A stretch of 64,000 nucleotides of DNA from the NCBI RefSeq assembly GCF_900009265.2, contig NZ_LR734982.1, positions 167,242 to 231,241 of the forward strand, in the 5' to 3' direction. The notes beneath the pieces were generated by a model. The model saw nothing but the letters and a program-made list of their open reading frames with translations, searched no databases and was not told the DNA's origin. This document shows positions 18,397-27,746 of the stretch, piece by piece (position 1 is the stretch's first letter; every line of letters begins with the position of its first letter). Origin of the DNA: Planktothrix paucivesiculata PCC 9631 (GTDB lineage: Bacteria; Cyanobacteriota; Cyanobacteriia; Cyanobacteriales; Microcoleaceae). The translations under genes and the position numbers were made by a program.

Positions 18397-19035
18397 ATGA
18401 ACGCAGTAGAACAGACCGAAATCTCCCCTTTGGATAGTATTTGCGAGAAAGCAGAACAAATTTTTGAAGGGGCGCTGCAAGAATTTTTAGTCCATGGGTA
18501 TGCGGGAACCAGTATGGATCGGGTTGCTGCATCGGCGGGAGTGTCGAAGGCGACGGTTTATAACCATTTTGGGGACAAAGAGGGGTTATTTATTGCCCTA
18601 GTCCGGCGGTTAGCCCAAAAAAAATATCAAATTATGGTGGAGTCCCACAACGCCGAATTGATGGAAGCTGAACCGGCGGTGGTGGTGCGACAAATAGCTA
18701 ACACAATTTTAGATCATTCCTTGGATGATCAGCAACATTTAGCTTTTGTGCGTCTGGTGATTGGGGAGTCGGGGCGATTTCCCGAGTTAGCTAAAACCTT
18801 TGTGCATCATTTGGGAAAACCGGGAATTGAAGTTTTAACAGAATACCTAACAACTCAGTGCTATATTGCTATTCGTGATCCCGAAGCGATGGCACGGGTG
18901 ATCATTGGAACCCTGGCCCATTATGTCTTAATGCAAGAGATTTTGCAAGGCAAGGAAATTGTCCCGATGGAACGGGATCGAATTATTGATACTTTGGTGG
19001 ATTTAGTGGAACACCACCCGAAACGTGATATTTAG
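18397..19035 (+). CDS. TetR-family transcriptional regulator
   Basis: A 212-residue regulator. The N-terminal helix-turn-helix is complete: SMDRVAASAGVSKATVYNHFGDKEGLF. The C-terminal ligand-binding domain resembles the AcrR/TetR C-terminal type. I prefer the ATG at 18397 (MNAVEQTEIS) to a GTG at 18352. It starts about 290 bases from the divergent VWA gene and exporter cluster, so it may control them, as TetR regulators often control adjacent exporters (inference). A pseudo-receiver gene follows after 6 bases and is probably co-transcribed. Confidence 0.88.
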   Translation: MNAVEQTEISPLDSICEKAEQIFEGALQEFLVHGYAGTSMDRVAASAGVSKATVYNHFGDKEGLFIALVRRLAQKKYQIMVESHNAELMEAEPAVVVRQIANTILDHSLDDQQHLAFVRLVIGESGRFPELAKTFVHHLGKPGIEVLTEYLTTQCYIAIRDPEAMARVIIGTLAHYVLMQEILQGKEIVPMERDRIIDTLVDLVEHHPKRDI

Positions 19036-19041
19036 TGTTTT

Positions 19042-20850
19042 ATGACCTCATCTGCTGTGCGACTTTTGATCATTGATGATGACCCTATTTTTCGCATGGG
19101 GTTACTGAGTGCATTAGAGCCGTTTTCCGATTTGGAAGTGGTTGCAGAGGTTGAGAATTTAGAAGGTGCATTCAGGGTTTTAGAAACTGAGATTAATTCA
19201 GAGGAGCAGAATCCTGTTGATTTAATTATTTTGGAATTAGGGTTAAAAATTAAGGAAAATCCGGCGGTTAAAAATCATCCTATTTTGGATTTTTGCCAAC
19301 AGTTAAAAACTAAATATCCTAAAATTCCGATCCTATTATTAACAACGGTTAAACAACCAAATTTATTACTATTAGCCCAAAAAATTGGGGTAGATGGTTA
19401 TTGCAATAAGGGGATTCCAGTTAGAGAATTAGTAATTATTATTAATCAATTAGTCGCGGGAGAACGCTATTGGTTAGAATCTTTAGCTGCATTAAATCGA
19501 GAACCAGTTATGGGAATAGTATCTCGAAAAACTGGATCATTATTGGGTAAAATTCAAGGGTTTTTAGTTCAACCAGGACTGAGACAAATTGAACAAGCGA
19601 TCAGTGAAGTTAACCAAGAAATTAAACAGAATATAGAAGAATTTAATCAACAGGATACTATCACTATTATTAATAAGTTAATTCTAACGGGAAAGCGGCG
19701 CGAACTCCTAACAGCCCGTTGGATTGTAAGTCAACTTTCATCGGATCAAACCGCACCCAGTCTTGAGGCATCTGCCCAGGTTTCTAGTGATAACTTTAAT
19801 GCGGATAATTATGAACCTCTGAAAAACTATCAAAGTAGTGCCTTAGTGATCAATTCTGACCCTGCTAATCATAAAAGTTCAGGAATTGTAGCTAATAATT
19901 TAAAATCAGTTTTATTTGATAAAACAGTAATAAAATTGCAATCAGGATTAATTAATTTAACCGGAATGCCTTTGGAAATTGATATTTTACGCTTATCTAA
20001 AAAACGAGAATTGTTGTATATCTTGTTAAAAGAATTAGAAATATTATTAGATGAATTAATCTTATCTGACCTGCAATATGAACAACTAGCTGAAAAAGTG
20101 CCGAGTTTGATTACAGACTTTTGGCAATCAGCAACTATGGATTTTTTTGGAAAATATTATACTGTGACTAAGAATAATCAAAATATCGAAATTGTGACAA
20201 TTATATTAAAAGATGCTGATTTGATTCAAAACAATATTTTAAATAAAATTCCTCTGGTTAAGGATTTATTTGAGCATTTATTATTTTGTAGACCCTTAAC
20301 TATTGATAATTTATCGTGTCCGGCGGGAGGTTTAGACGCCATGGAACGTGCAGAAGCGTTATTACAAAATTTGTTAATTCAAGTTGCCAATGCGATTATT
20401 CAACCTTTACTCAATTATTTTTCAGATTATGAAGAAATAAAACTTAAATTTTATGATCGACGTTTATTATCAACCCGTGAAATTGAGAGATTTAGAAATA
20501 GTTTATCCTGGCGATACCGTCTTGATCAATATGTCGCCGAACCCAAGGCTATTTTTGAAAGTTCCTATTTGCTATTAGTTTTAGGAGAAAGAGGAATTCA
20601 AAAACAAGTGATTTATTCCCCCCGCCGAGATGAGTTAGAAAAACTATCAGGAATTCCATTAACGGTGACATTAATATTAGAAACTCGCGATGCGGTTGCT
20701 CCTCCTCTGCGGGCCGCGATTTCCTTTGTCGGAAGTGCGATTATTTATGTTTTAACTAATGTTGTCGGTCGAGGATTAGGTTTAGTTGGGAAAGGGATTT
20801 TACAGGGGATTGGTACATCTTTTCAAGATAATCGGACAGGGAAAAAATGA
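19042..20850 (+). CDS. Pseudo-receiver / DUF3685 protein
   Basis: A 602-residue protein. The N-terminal 130 residues are a response-regulator receiver fold: acidic pocket IDDDP (11-15), but the phosphoacceptor position reads LIILELGL, with Glu65 instead of Asp; the later Lys of CNKG is kept. The rest is DUF3685, a domain known mainly from cyanobacteria and plastids, ending in a Gly-rich C-terminus. Glu at the acceptor site often mimics the phosphorylated state, so it may be locked in an active state (inference). It is co-directional with the TetR gene. Its function is not known. Confidence 0.85.
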   Translation: MTSSAVRLLIIDDDPIFRMGLLSALEPFSDLEVVAEVENLEGAFRVLETEINSEEQNPVDLIILELGLKIKENPAVKNHPILDFCQQLKTKYPKIPILLLTTVKQPNLLLLAQKIGVDGYCNKGIPVRELVIIINQLVAGERYWLESLAALNREPVMGIVSRKTGSLLGKIQGFLVQPGLRQIEQAISEVNQEIKQNIEEFNQQDTITIINKLILTGKRRELLTARWIVSQLSSDQTAPSLEASAQVSSDNFNADNYEPLKNYQSSALVINSDPANHKSSGIVANNLKSVLFDKTVIKLQSGLINLTGMPLEIDILRLSKKRELLYILLKELEILLDELILSDLQYEQLAEKVPSLITDFWQSATMDFFGKYYTVTKNNQNIEIVTIILKDADLIQNNILNKIPLVKDLFEHLLFCRPLTIDNLSCPAGGLDAMERAEALLQNLLIQVANAIIQPLLNYFSDYEEIKLKFYDRRLLSTREIERFRNSLSWRYRLDQYVAEPKAIFESSYLLLVLGERGIQKQVIYSPRRDELEKLSGIPLTVTLILETRDAVAPPLRAAISFVGSAIIYVLTNVVGRGLGLVGKGILQGIGTSFQDNRTGKK

Positions 20851-20888
20851 TCGGCTGTCTTTGTATTTAAACAATATATTTCCTATTT

Positions 20889-21617
20889 TTATTCTGGGTT
20901 GATTCCGAGCGATCGCAACTGTTCTGCTAACCTTTCAGCCCGTTGGCGCTCTTGTTCTGCTCGTTGACGTTCCTGTTCTGCTTGTTGTTCAACTGCTTGT
21001 AAACGCTGCTGGGTTTGTTCAACCTCCTGTAACGCGGTATTGAGTTGTTGAGAAATATCTAAATAACTAACAAAAGGTTGACCGTCGGGACGATACAGTT
21101 GTAATTCTTCCCCAGAACAATTAAAACGAATTCCCAAACGGGGACTCACCCAATTTTCCATGGTTTCAATTACTTCTAAACCATCTTCACCGCGTAACCA
21201 ACCTGTTAAATCATTTTTATCGGGATCATAAATATAGTATTCTTCCACACCATAACGGTGATAAAAAACCTGCTTTTTATTCATTTCCGTTAAGGTATTT
21301 CCCGGGGAAAGAATTTCAAAGACGACTTGGGGAGAAATGTGATTTTCTTTCCACTGCATATAAGATCCGCGATCGCCTTTAGGAACACCAAATACCACCA
21401 TCACATCGGGTGCTTGACGAATTTTATTATTCCCTTCAACAGCATACCAAAGTAAATCACCCGCCACAAACACATTAGGATCATTGGCAAATAACCATTC
21501 TAAATTATGATAAATCACCGTAATCCAGCGAAATTGTTTGGTATTATCTGACATAGGTTTTCCATCGCTATCAGGGTAAATAATATCGGTTTTTTTCCTT
21601 GCTTCTATTCCAACCAT
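20889..21617 (-). CDS. Uma2-family (DUF820, PD-(D/E)XK) nuclease-like protein with coiled-coil tail
   Basis: A 242-residue Uma2/DUF820 protein, a family greatly expanded in cyanobacteria with a restriction-endonuclease-like fold. The core reads APDVMVVFGVPKG, then VVFEILSPGNT, then YGVEEYYIYDPDKNDLTGW. The last 60 residues are a Gln/Glu/Arg coiled coil with tandem QAEQERQR units. Biological role of the family is not settled. A second Uma2 gene lies inside the csm operon at 24836-25393. Confidence 0.85.
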   Translation of the reverse strand: MVGIEARKKTDIIYPDSDGKPMSDNTKQFRWITVIYHNLEWLFANDPNVFVAGDLLWYAVEGNNKIRQAPDVMVVFGVPKGDRGSYMQWKENHISPQVVFEILSPGNTLTEMNKKQVFYHRYGVEEYYIYDPDKNDLTGWLRGEDGLEVIETMENWVSPRLGIRFNCSGEELQLYRPDGQPFVSYLDISQQLNTALQEVEQTQQRLQAVEQQAEQERQRAEQERQRAERLAEQLRSLGINPE

Positions 21618-22135
21618 AACCCTCCTGTTGTTGATAGATGATTAAAACTTTTGAGTTAATGCGTGGGCTAATCTTACACACCTTACAATATTATTTTGAT
21701 TTTATCATATTTAATGGTAGGTTGCAATTATTTGAACTAACTGATAAAATCCATCATCAAACTGTATACAAAAATGTTCATAATCAAATGCTAGAAAGGG
21801 TAAAACTTTATAACTTCAAAAGTCATCGCTCAACGCCACTAAGTTTAGATGGTTCTCGCCTACACGCACTCGTAATAATATGTCTGTTGTTGAAAGTGTT
21901 TTTTGGGAATATAATAACCGCAGAAACTGGGAAGATTCTGATTAGTCTAATTCTCTATAAACATCTTCTCACTTTCTTTATTAGACATCTCCGAAAATCC
22001 TCAAATGCCCTCTATCGCTACTTTTTGAGCCTCTAGCACTCCTGTGCCGGGTTCTCCTAAAGTAACGGATTCATAGGCTTTTTCAGTTACATTAATAATA
22101 ATTAATGAATTTTATTTCTGATATTCAATCATTTT
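21618..22135. other. Degraded stretch without a clear gene
   Basis: About 500 bases between a Uma2 gene and an IS5-like remnant. A 132-codon open frame on plus (21638-22036) has no recognisable family and a poor composition. On minus a short frame ends ESVTLGEPGTGVLEAQKVAIEG near 22000-22080. The stretch ATTAGACATCTCCGAAA at 21980-21996 is repeated inverted within csm4 at 22978-22994. It looks like the debris of rearrangement. Confidence 0.5.
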
Positions 22136-22825
22136 TCAAAAGTATTCTGGGCAATTCTTAGATGATAATACAATCGCTCCTATTCGCCATCTTATTAGTC
22201 CACATACTGTCAAGATTACTGCTTCATAATTTTGGCTCTTTAACCGAAATCTTTCGGAAGCAACTCGATAAATTTTTATCAGTCTTATTAAATGTTCGAC
22301 TACAATCCTTTGTTTGGCTTTTAACCGATTTTCTTCTCGATGTTCAAGGGATATTTCTTGATTCCTCGGTTTCTTATGTGGTGTATTAATTGCTGTTTCC
22401 CCTACATAAGCTTTATCCCCCCTGTATTTTTGATGATTCCCCAATTCCTCCCTTCTTTCTCTCCACAATTTCAGATCGCTTGTTGCTCCGGTATAACCCA
22501 CAGCTACATCCACTATTTCTTTCCCGCTCGGCATGACAATGACTTGATTTTTAAACGTATGTGTTTTTTTCTTTCCTGAGTAATATTTTTTCTGCTCTTC
22601 GTTGTCTATTGGTCTTTGCATGGGCTGTTCATAGCTATCTACTATTAACTCAAATTCCAGCAGAATTTCTTCTACCCACTCCCAATCACTCTCGTTTTTT
22701 TTTACTTGCTCAACTAAACTGGCTGGCAGTAATTCTCTGAAGATTTTTATCCAGTTATGGAAAATATCATTCGCTGTTGATTCACTCACTTCAAACTGTA
22801 ACCCTAACATTTGAAATGTGGGCAT
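22136..22825 (-). pseudogene. IS5-family transposase remnant (HARBI1-like DDE), N-terminally truncated
   Basis: The catalytic DDE domain is visible: Asp in LIVDSYEQPMQR, Asp in RGDKAYVGET and Glu in RIVVEHLIRLIK. The reading frame stays open upstream to about 22912 (RLSGQESPANKKAIVDEQ, then LLTLIYLHQMPTFQMLG), so the annotated Met is internal. It then meets the csm4 stop without an N-terminal region or start codon, so this copy is truncated and probably inactive. No terminal inverted repeats could be recognised. It marks the end of the csm operon. Confidence 0.8.
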
Positions 22826-22915
22826 CTGATGCAGATAAATTAGAGTTAGTAAGATTTGTTCATCGACAATAGCCTTTTTGTTTGCTGGGGATTCTTGTCC
22901 AGATAGCCTCTTAAT

Positions 22916-23404
22916 TTAGTCATCTCTCCTTGGGGTAAAATCTAATTTTACCATCAAGTATCCCTCCCCATTTTTATTTCGGAGATGTCTAATGAGTTCT
23001 AGGCGATCGCTGTCTGTAAATCCTTCCCCTTGATACCATCGTTGCCAAACTTCTAAGGGCAAATAGGAGAGTTTTTTATAGGTTTTGGTAAACTCTAAAT
23101 CATCCTTTCCTCTGGGATATTCTTTGGGGAAAGCTAAAGGTTTAGGAAGATAGTAGATATACTTTTCTTTCTGATAACGATAGATAAAGGTAGAACTAAG
23201 ACGAAAACAAGGTGATTGTTGAAAGTTGCTTAATAGTTTTTCTACGTTTTCTTTGCCAAACAAACGAGCATAGCTACTGATTAAAGCACTAAATAAAGTA
23301 TCGGATCGGACTCGTTCTCGGCTTTCTTCTAGTCCGATTCCCACTTCACCAAAATGGGCAGGCGTTTGTCCGAAATTGAGTCTGATTAATTTCCAATTAC
23401 TCAT
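22916..23404 (-). pseudogene. csm4: csm4, 3'-truncated (type III-A RAMP subunit)
   Basis: Only 162 residues, about half the usual Csm4 length of roughly 300. The N-terminus (NWKLIRLNFGQTPAHFG, then ESRERVRSDTLFSALISSYARLFG) is the Cas5-like RAMP start that binds the crRNA 5' tag. The frame stops at PRRDD where the IS5-like remnant begins, so the C-terminal half is missing. It starts 3 bases after csm3. Csm4 caps the complex and contacts Cas10, so its loss should prevent proper assembly. Confidence 0.75.
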
Positions 23405-23407
23405 AAT

Positions 23408-24358
23408 TTATGATTTTTTTTCAGATAACAGGGCTTTAATATCACTAAAACGACTTAATAATTCTCCGATATCTTTAATCGCTACGGGTAGGAATTTTCC
23501 ACCGCCACTGGCAATTTGTCGATAACGTTCAATATCCCGATACTCAATCTTGAAGTTTTCAAAGCGGATTTTTCCGTAACCTCTGGAACCATGACCGCCG
23601 AGTGCATCGTCTTCTAAAATAGCAAGGGCGATCGCTAAATTCTCTAAATCTTCTGCGGCTTGAGTTTCATCTTCAACGGTATATACTATTTCAAATTTGA
23701 ACTTAGAACCTGCGGGAACTCGTTCTAATTGACGAGGATTTGCCGCCGCCGTAACTCGATCTATTCCATTTTCAAATTTCCACTCGGTCATATACAAACC
23801 CGTGTCAATTTTTTCTAGTTGTTTAGCCGATTCTTCTGTTAAATGACAGTCTCTAACAATTAATCGTGCTGGTTGATTTCGTCCTTTTGTTTTGATATGG
23901 TTTTCACCATTAATGGTTTGAGGATTGCCTTTATCATCTAATCCTTCTGACCTAATAATATCAGCTTTGAGATAACAGCTTGATCCTCCTGTTGACCCAA
24001 ATACTCGACTTAATTCACAGGTTCTCGCCCCTTGATAGCGAACAAATTTACCTGGGGAAATCTCTGTATATCCGTCTTCTAAATCATCGCTTTCATAACG
24101 ATAGGTTCCGCTTCCACCTGAACGATTTAAGGGTTTTTTTAACCACCGTTCTAATATCGCCCGCAGTTTTCCTTTAATTGAAGAACCGGGGAGATAGGGG
24201 CGCTGGGTCATGGGGTCACGAATGACGGGTTTATCTAATCCCCCAATATCTAAATTTTCACCGCCACCGCCAATATGTAATCCGGTTTCAACGACCAAGG
24301 TACTGGTAATAATAATTTTTCCGAGTAAGTTTTTTTGGGGTCTATCAATTACAGTCAT
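23408..24358 (-). CDS. csm3: Csm3, type III-A backbone RAMP with target-RNA cleavage site
   Basis: A 316-residue Cas7-family protein that forms the filament of the Csm effector and cuts target RNA every six bases. Hallmarks: TGLHIGGGGENLDIGGLD with Asp42 at the catalytic position (Asp32/33 in studied Csm3), PYLPGSSIKGKLR, and the glycine-rich GGHGSRGYGKIRF near the C-terminus. It appears intact. An Arg/Gly/Ser-rich insert (about 75-110) makes it longer than the usual 220-260 residues. The gene is 3 bases from csm2 and 3 bases from csm4. Confidence 0.93.
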   Translation of the reverse strand: MTVIDRPQKNLLGKIIITSTLVVETGLHIGGGGENLDIGGLDKPVIRDPMTQRPYLPGSSIKGKLRAILERWLKKPLNRSGGSGTYRYESDDLEDGYTEISPGKFVRYQGARTCELSRVFGSTGGSSCYLKADIIRSEGLDDKGNPQTINGENHIKTKGRNQPARLIVRDCHLTEESAKQLEKIDTGLYMTEWKFENGIDRVTAAANPRQLERVPAGSKFKFEIVYTVEDETQAAEDLENLAIALAILEDDALGGHGSRGYGKIRFENFKIEYRDIERYRQIASGGGKFLPVAIKDIGELLSRFSDIKALLSEKKS

Positions 24359-24361
24359 GAT

Positions 24362-24823
24362 TTATCTTCCTCCTTCAGCTTTATGGTAGGCAATGGTTGA
24401 TTCAATGAATTGAACAAGTCGTTCAAAGTCTTCTAAACTATGTACTTTGTCAATAGCAATAGACATGATACTACTAAGCGGTTTAGCGGCTTGTTGTCGG
24501 GCGGCAGCATAGGCAAGTTTGGGTTTTAACAAGACAATTTCCGGCTCAATTTTACTGAAAACTTTTTTGTTACTTTCTTCTTTGCTCAACACTTTTTTGT
24601 TATTTTCCTCACTATTTTGATCACTTTGATCAGCATTTTGAGTAATTTTAACTTTCAGTCGATTAATGGCATCTAAAAATTTGCGAACTTGGTTCGTTTC
24701 CAATCTCTGCTCCTTTAGATAAGGGCCGAATTCTTGAGCGTGTTTGACTAAATCTCTAATTGAATAGTCTTTGAGAAATTTCAGAGATTTGATGTGATTT
24801 TCAATGTCTTTATCAATGGGCAT
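24362..24823 (-). CDS. csm2: Csm2, type III-A small subunit
   Basis: A 153-residue helical protein that lines the inner filament of the Csm complex. The C-terminal LKPKLAYAAARQQAAKPLSSIM region is characteristic of Csm2. A low-complexity linker (NSEENNKKVLSKEESNKKVF, about 70-90) contains an imperfect tandem repeat not expected in the family. It is adjacent to csm3 and preceded, 12 bases upstream, by a Uma2 gene. Confidence 0.88.
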   Translation of the reverse strand: MPIDKDIENHIKSLKFLKDYSIRDLVKHAQEFGPYLKEQRLETNQVRKFLDAINRLKVKITQNADQSDQNSEENNKKVLSKEESNKKVFSKIEPEIVLLKPKLAYAAARQQAAKPLSSIMSIAIDKVHSLEDFERLVQFIESTIAYHKAEGGR

Positions 24824-24835
24824 AGTTAACTCAAA

Positions 24836-25393
24836 TTATAGGTTAAAAATCTGTTCCGGGGTTAAATTGAGTTCGGGGAAGGTCAGAGAAATAATTCTCT
24901 GATTTCCTTGATAAGTTTGTTCCTCATACAGTCCCTCTACTAACTGCAAAATGGTGATTTTTTGTTCATTTGGATCAACAATCCAATATTCAGGAATCCC
25001 GACAACGCTATATTCTGATCTTTTATAGCGGTAGTCCCTGATTTTGGATTCGGGACTAACAATTTCTACTGCTATAATTGCTGATTCGACAATAGCCGAT
25101 ATATCCCGGTGGGTGATTTGCTCTCTATTTATAACAGAAATATCTGGGATGCGAGAGCGATTAATAGATGTTCTGACTCCTATACTATGCAACGTTATCC
25201 AAGGCAAATTAACTCGATTAATTTCTGCTTCCAAGGCATTTGTTAAGAAGCGGATAATCAACGCATGATCAAATGTTGGGGGATTCATTAGAATTAATTC
25301 TCCGTCTTCTAACTCATAACGGTTATCTGTCCCATCATCATAATTTAGATAGTTTTCAAATGAAAGTTTTGGGGGAGTTGTTATTGTCATCAT
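24836..25393 (-). CDS. Uma2-family nuclease-like protein embedded in the csm operon
   Basis: A 185-residue Uma2/DUF820 protein with a PD-(D/E)XK-type core: RIPDISVINREQ, AIIAVEIVSPESKIRDYRYKRSEY, GIPEYWIVDP. It lies between cas10 (22 bases) and csm2 (12 bases) on the same strand, so it must be on the same transcript. Uma2 is not a standard Csm component. It may be a passenger or an accessory nuclease (inference). Two adjacent ATG codons offer the start (25393 or 25390). Confidence 0.87.
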   Translation of the reverse strand: MMTITTPPKLSFENYLNYDDGTDNRYELEDGELILMNPPTFDHALIIRFLTNALEAEINRVNLPWITLHSIGVRTSINRSRIPDISVINREQITHRDISAIVESAIIAVEIVSPESKIRDYRYKRSEYSVVGIPEYWIVDPNEQKITILQLVEGLYEEQTYQGNQRIISLTFPELNLTPEQIFNL

Positions 25394-25415
25394 ATCATAA
25401 ATCCTAAGAATTTGA

Positions 25416-27731
25416 TTAACGATTTAAGTATTCAATCCAAGTAGCTATCGCTCGAAAATAAGGAGCATTATAAGGATTTTTTAATGAAGTCATTACAGGT
25501 CTAAATCCTTCATTATTGCGAACCTTATCCGGCAATCTTGCTAAAGTATAGGCGATTTTGGGTAAGTGCAAATAGTATCGAATATCATTCAGGGAATCTT
25601 CATCTCCTTTTGCTTTAGTTTTTTCTTGGAATTCTTTAATTTTCTGCTCTTGGAGTTGAGCCGTTGTTAATAAGTTACGGACAAAATTTCTGGAGGTATT
25701 CACTTCTAATTCTAGGGTTTGAAGTTTTTGCACAAAGGGGAGAACTCCAAACAGATCAGGGAGAGAAACCGTTTGCAAATATTTTTTTATTGTAGCATCA
25801 ATTGTTTGTAATTGTGAAACTTTTATATTTTCTTTACCTAACCATTCTTCCCACTTTAATGCTGTATTAAATAACCCTAAACTATCCCGTCCATTTCCTT
25901 TGGCTTTTTCTTCAGCACTTCCTGATCCTGAAGCGGCTTGATAGAGGGGAAATTTTGCCCCCGCTAAACTAATTCCACCGGAAATAGTAATATCTGGATG
26001 TTGACCTGTATAGTGGCGAAAGGATTGATAAACATCAAAACTAAATTCTACAACTTCATTCCAAGCACCACTAATAAATAGATCATCTCCTCCCGCATAA
26101 ATGAATACTAAATTTTTGCGATCGCTTTGACTTAAAGACTTAACTGAATTTCCCAAAGGTTTAAATAAATTATCCTCTCGATTTTCCGCCAAACTATTCA
26201 GATATACTTTAAAAAAGTAGGTCATTTGTCGAGATAACCCCGCTAGTCTGGGTAAATTTTGATGTTCTCCTAACCCTTTGGCGAAAATTTGACCGAGTTT
26301 ATCAACATCCATTCGCAGATAACCCACTCGTTTAATTCCTTCAGCAATATCCGCTAATTCATTAGCACGAATTGTTTGATTTTGTTCTTCGTAACTTTTT
26401 TGAGCATATTGTCCTAAAAACAGAGGAGATGGATTTTTAAAGCATCGAAAACGGTAGTGTTCTAAATCCCAATCATTAACTAATAATACCGTATCAGATT
26501 GTTGAGTGGTAATCTGTTTCCACTGACGAAAAACATGATAGTAAATTGGGGTTTCCTCCCAGTCAAAATCAATCGGAGGATGGTGTGATCCCGTTAATTC
26601 TTTTTCTGGAGAGCGAATAATCAGATTAACTTTGAGTAATTCTTCTCCCAAAGCAAACATTTTTCGACAAGTTGGACAAGCTAAAACCGAATCTGGATCA
26701 GAAAGGGGTTCTAAATTTTCTGTATCATCTCGATGACAAACTCTACAGGGTTCATAACTGGGTTTTATGGCTAGAAAGTCACTAATTTCTGTTTCAAATT
26801 TCCGATGTTTGAGTTTTCCTAACTTTTGAGGAACTTTTTCCCACGCTTCCGAGAGAGATTTTTGACTTACATTTGCTGTTGGTAACTCAACATAATCTAA
26901 AGCCAAAAATACCTTCCCTTGAAAATTTTTTCTGAGCCATTTATTTAAGCGATCGCCTATTTCCTGAACAGCCTTTTTAGCTTTTTCTTCATCTCCCGAT
27001 GACAGAATATAGAGATTTCCGCCTCCCGCATAAATTACGCTAGTTTTAGGTAAATCTAATTTAATTAACAGTTGTTGAACAATTTCTTCTGTGACTAATT
27101 CTAAATAAAAACTTCTAGCCCGTAGAGATTTTAACGCCCCATCGGAAGAAATTGTATATATAAAATTTTGAATCCCTGATAAATCACCCGCGATTAAATA
27201 GAGGTTTTGAGCTTCATAATCTTCTACTAACGCCGCAGCGACCGCCGCCGTTGAACGCGCCAGATCAATTAGGGCGACATCAGAATAAACAAAACTGATA
27301 AATGATCCGTATTTCTCAACAATTAGGGTTAATAATGATAAGTTATTCCAGTCAGATTGAGTTAAATTAAGGTCTTGTATTTCTTGATTAATTTGATTTT
27401 TTAGAGTCTGTAACTCATCTTTTGTGGGTTCTTGATTGACTGGATAAGGAATAATTGGATCTTGATTTTTAATAACTTGGGGTTGGGCGTAATACATATT
27501 ATCTTGTTCATGATCCAGTTTTACTGCATCAAATAATAGGCGTAGGGGTTTAATTTCGCTAGTTTCTGTCCAAGAAAATAGTTTTTTAGCATTATTAATT
27601 GCCTCATTCTTTAAATCTGTTTTAAACTCACTATTTAAACTAAAATTAGACCATTTCAGTAATTCGAGAACAGCTTGCTGCATCACTCCTAGTGCAGCTT
27701 TTAATGATAAATTATCACCCGGATTATTCAT
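25416..27731 (-). CDS. cas10: Cas10/Csm1, type III-A large subunit, cyclase motif intact, HD motif not found
   Basis: A 771-residue Csm1. Palm 1 starts near YLIAGDLSGIQNFIY (178), a zinc finger uses Cys329/332 and Cys352/355, and palm 2 has RMDVDKLGQIF (473) with the cyclase motif GGDD at 547-550, so cyclic oligoadenylate synthesis should be possible. The N-terminal HD nuclease motif expected in Csm1 is not visible; that region reads LSLKAALGVMQQAVLELLKW. DNase activity is therefore probably absent (inference). No CARF effector gene is seen nearby. First intact gene of the csm operon. Confidence 0.93.
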   Translation of the reverse strand: MNNPGDNLSLKAALGVMQQAVLELLKWSNFSLNSEFKTDLKNEAINNAKKLFSWTETSEIKPLRLLFDAVKLDHEQDNMYYAQPQVIKNQDPIIPYPVNQEPTKDELQTLKNQINQEIQDLNLTQSDWNNLSLLTLIVEKYGSFISFVYSDVALIDLARSTAAVAAALVEDYEAQNLYLIAGDLSGIQNFIYTISSDGALKSLRARSFYLELVTEEIVQQLLIKLDLPKTSVIYAGGGNLYILSSGDEEKAKKAVQEIGDRLNKWLRKNFQGKVFLALDYVELPTANVSQKSLSEAWEKVPQKLGKLKHRKFETEISDFLAIKPSYEPCRVCHRDDTENLEPLSDPDSVLACPTCRKMFALGEELLKVNLIIRSPEKELTGSHHPPIDFDWEETPIYYHVFRQWKQITTQQSDTVLLVNDWDLEHYRFRCFKNPSPLFLGQYAQKSYEEQNQTIRANELADIAEGIKRVGYLRMDVDKLGQIFAKGLGEHQNLPRLAGLSRQMTYFFKVYLNSLAENREDNLFKPLGNSVKSLSQSDRKNLVFIYAGGDDLFISGAWNEVVEFSFDVYQSFRHYTGQHPDITISGGISLAGAKFPLYQAASGSGSAEEKAKGNGRDSLGLFNTALKWEEWLGKENIKVSQLQTIDATIKKYLQTVSLPDLFGVLPFVQKLQTLELEVNTSRNFVRNLLTTAQLQEQKIKEFQEKTKAKGDEDSLNDIRYYLHLPKIAYTLARLPDKVRNNEGFRPVMTSLKNPYNAPYFRAIATWIEYLNR

Positions 27732-27746
27732 CTGATATCCTTCTGA

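Noticed and set aside
21638-22036. 132-codon open frame on plus
   Set aside because: No recognisable family, biased composition and no good ribosome site; the stretch looks degraded.
22136-22825. Treating the IS5-like gene as an active transposase
   Set aside because: The reading frame lacks the N-terminal region and a start codon; no terminal repeats were found.
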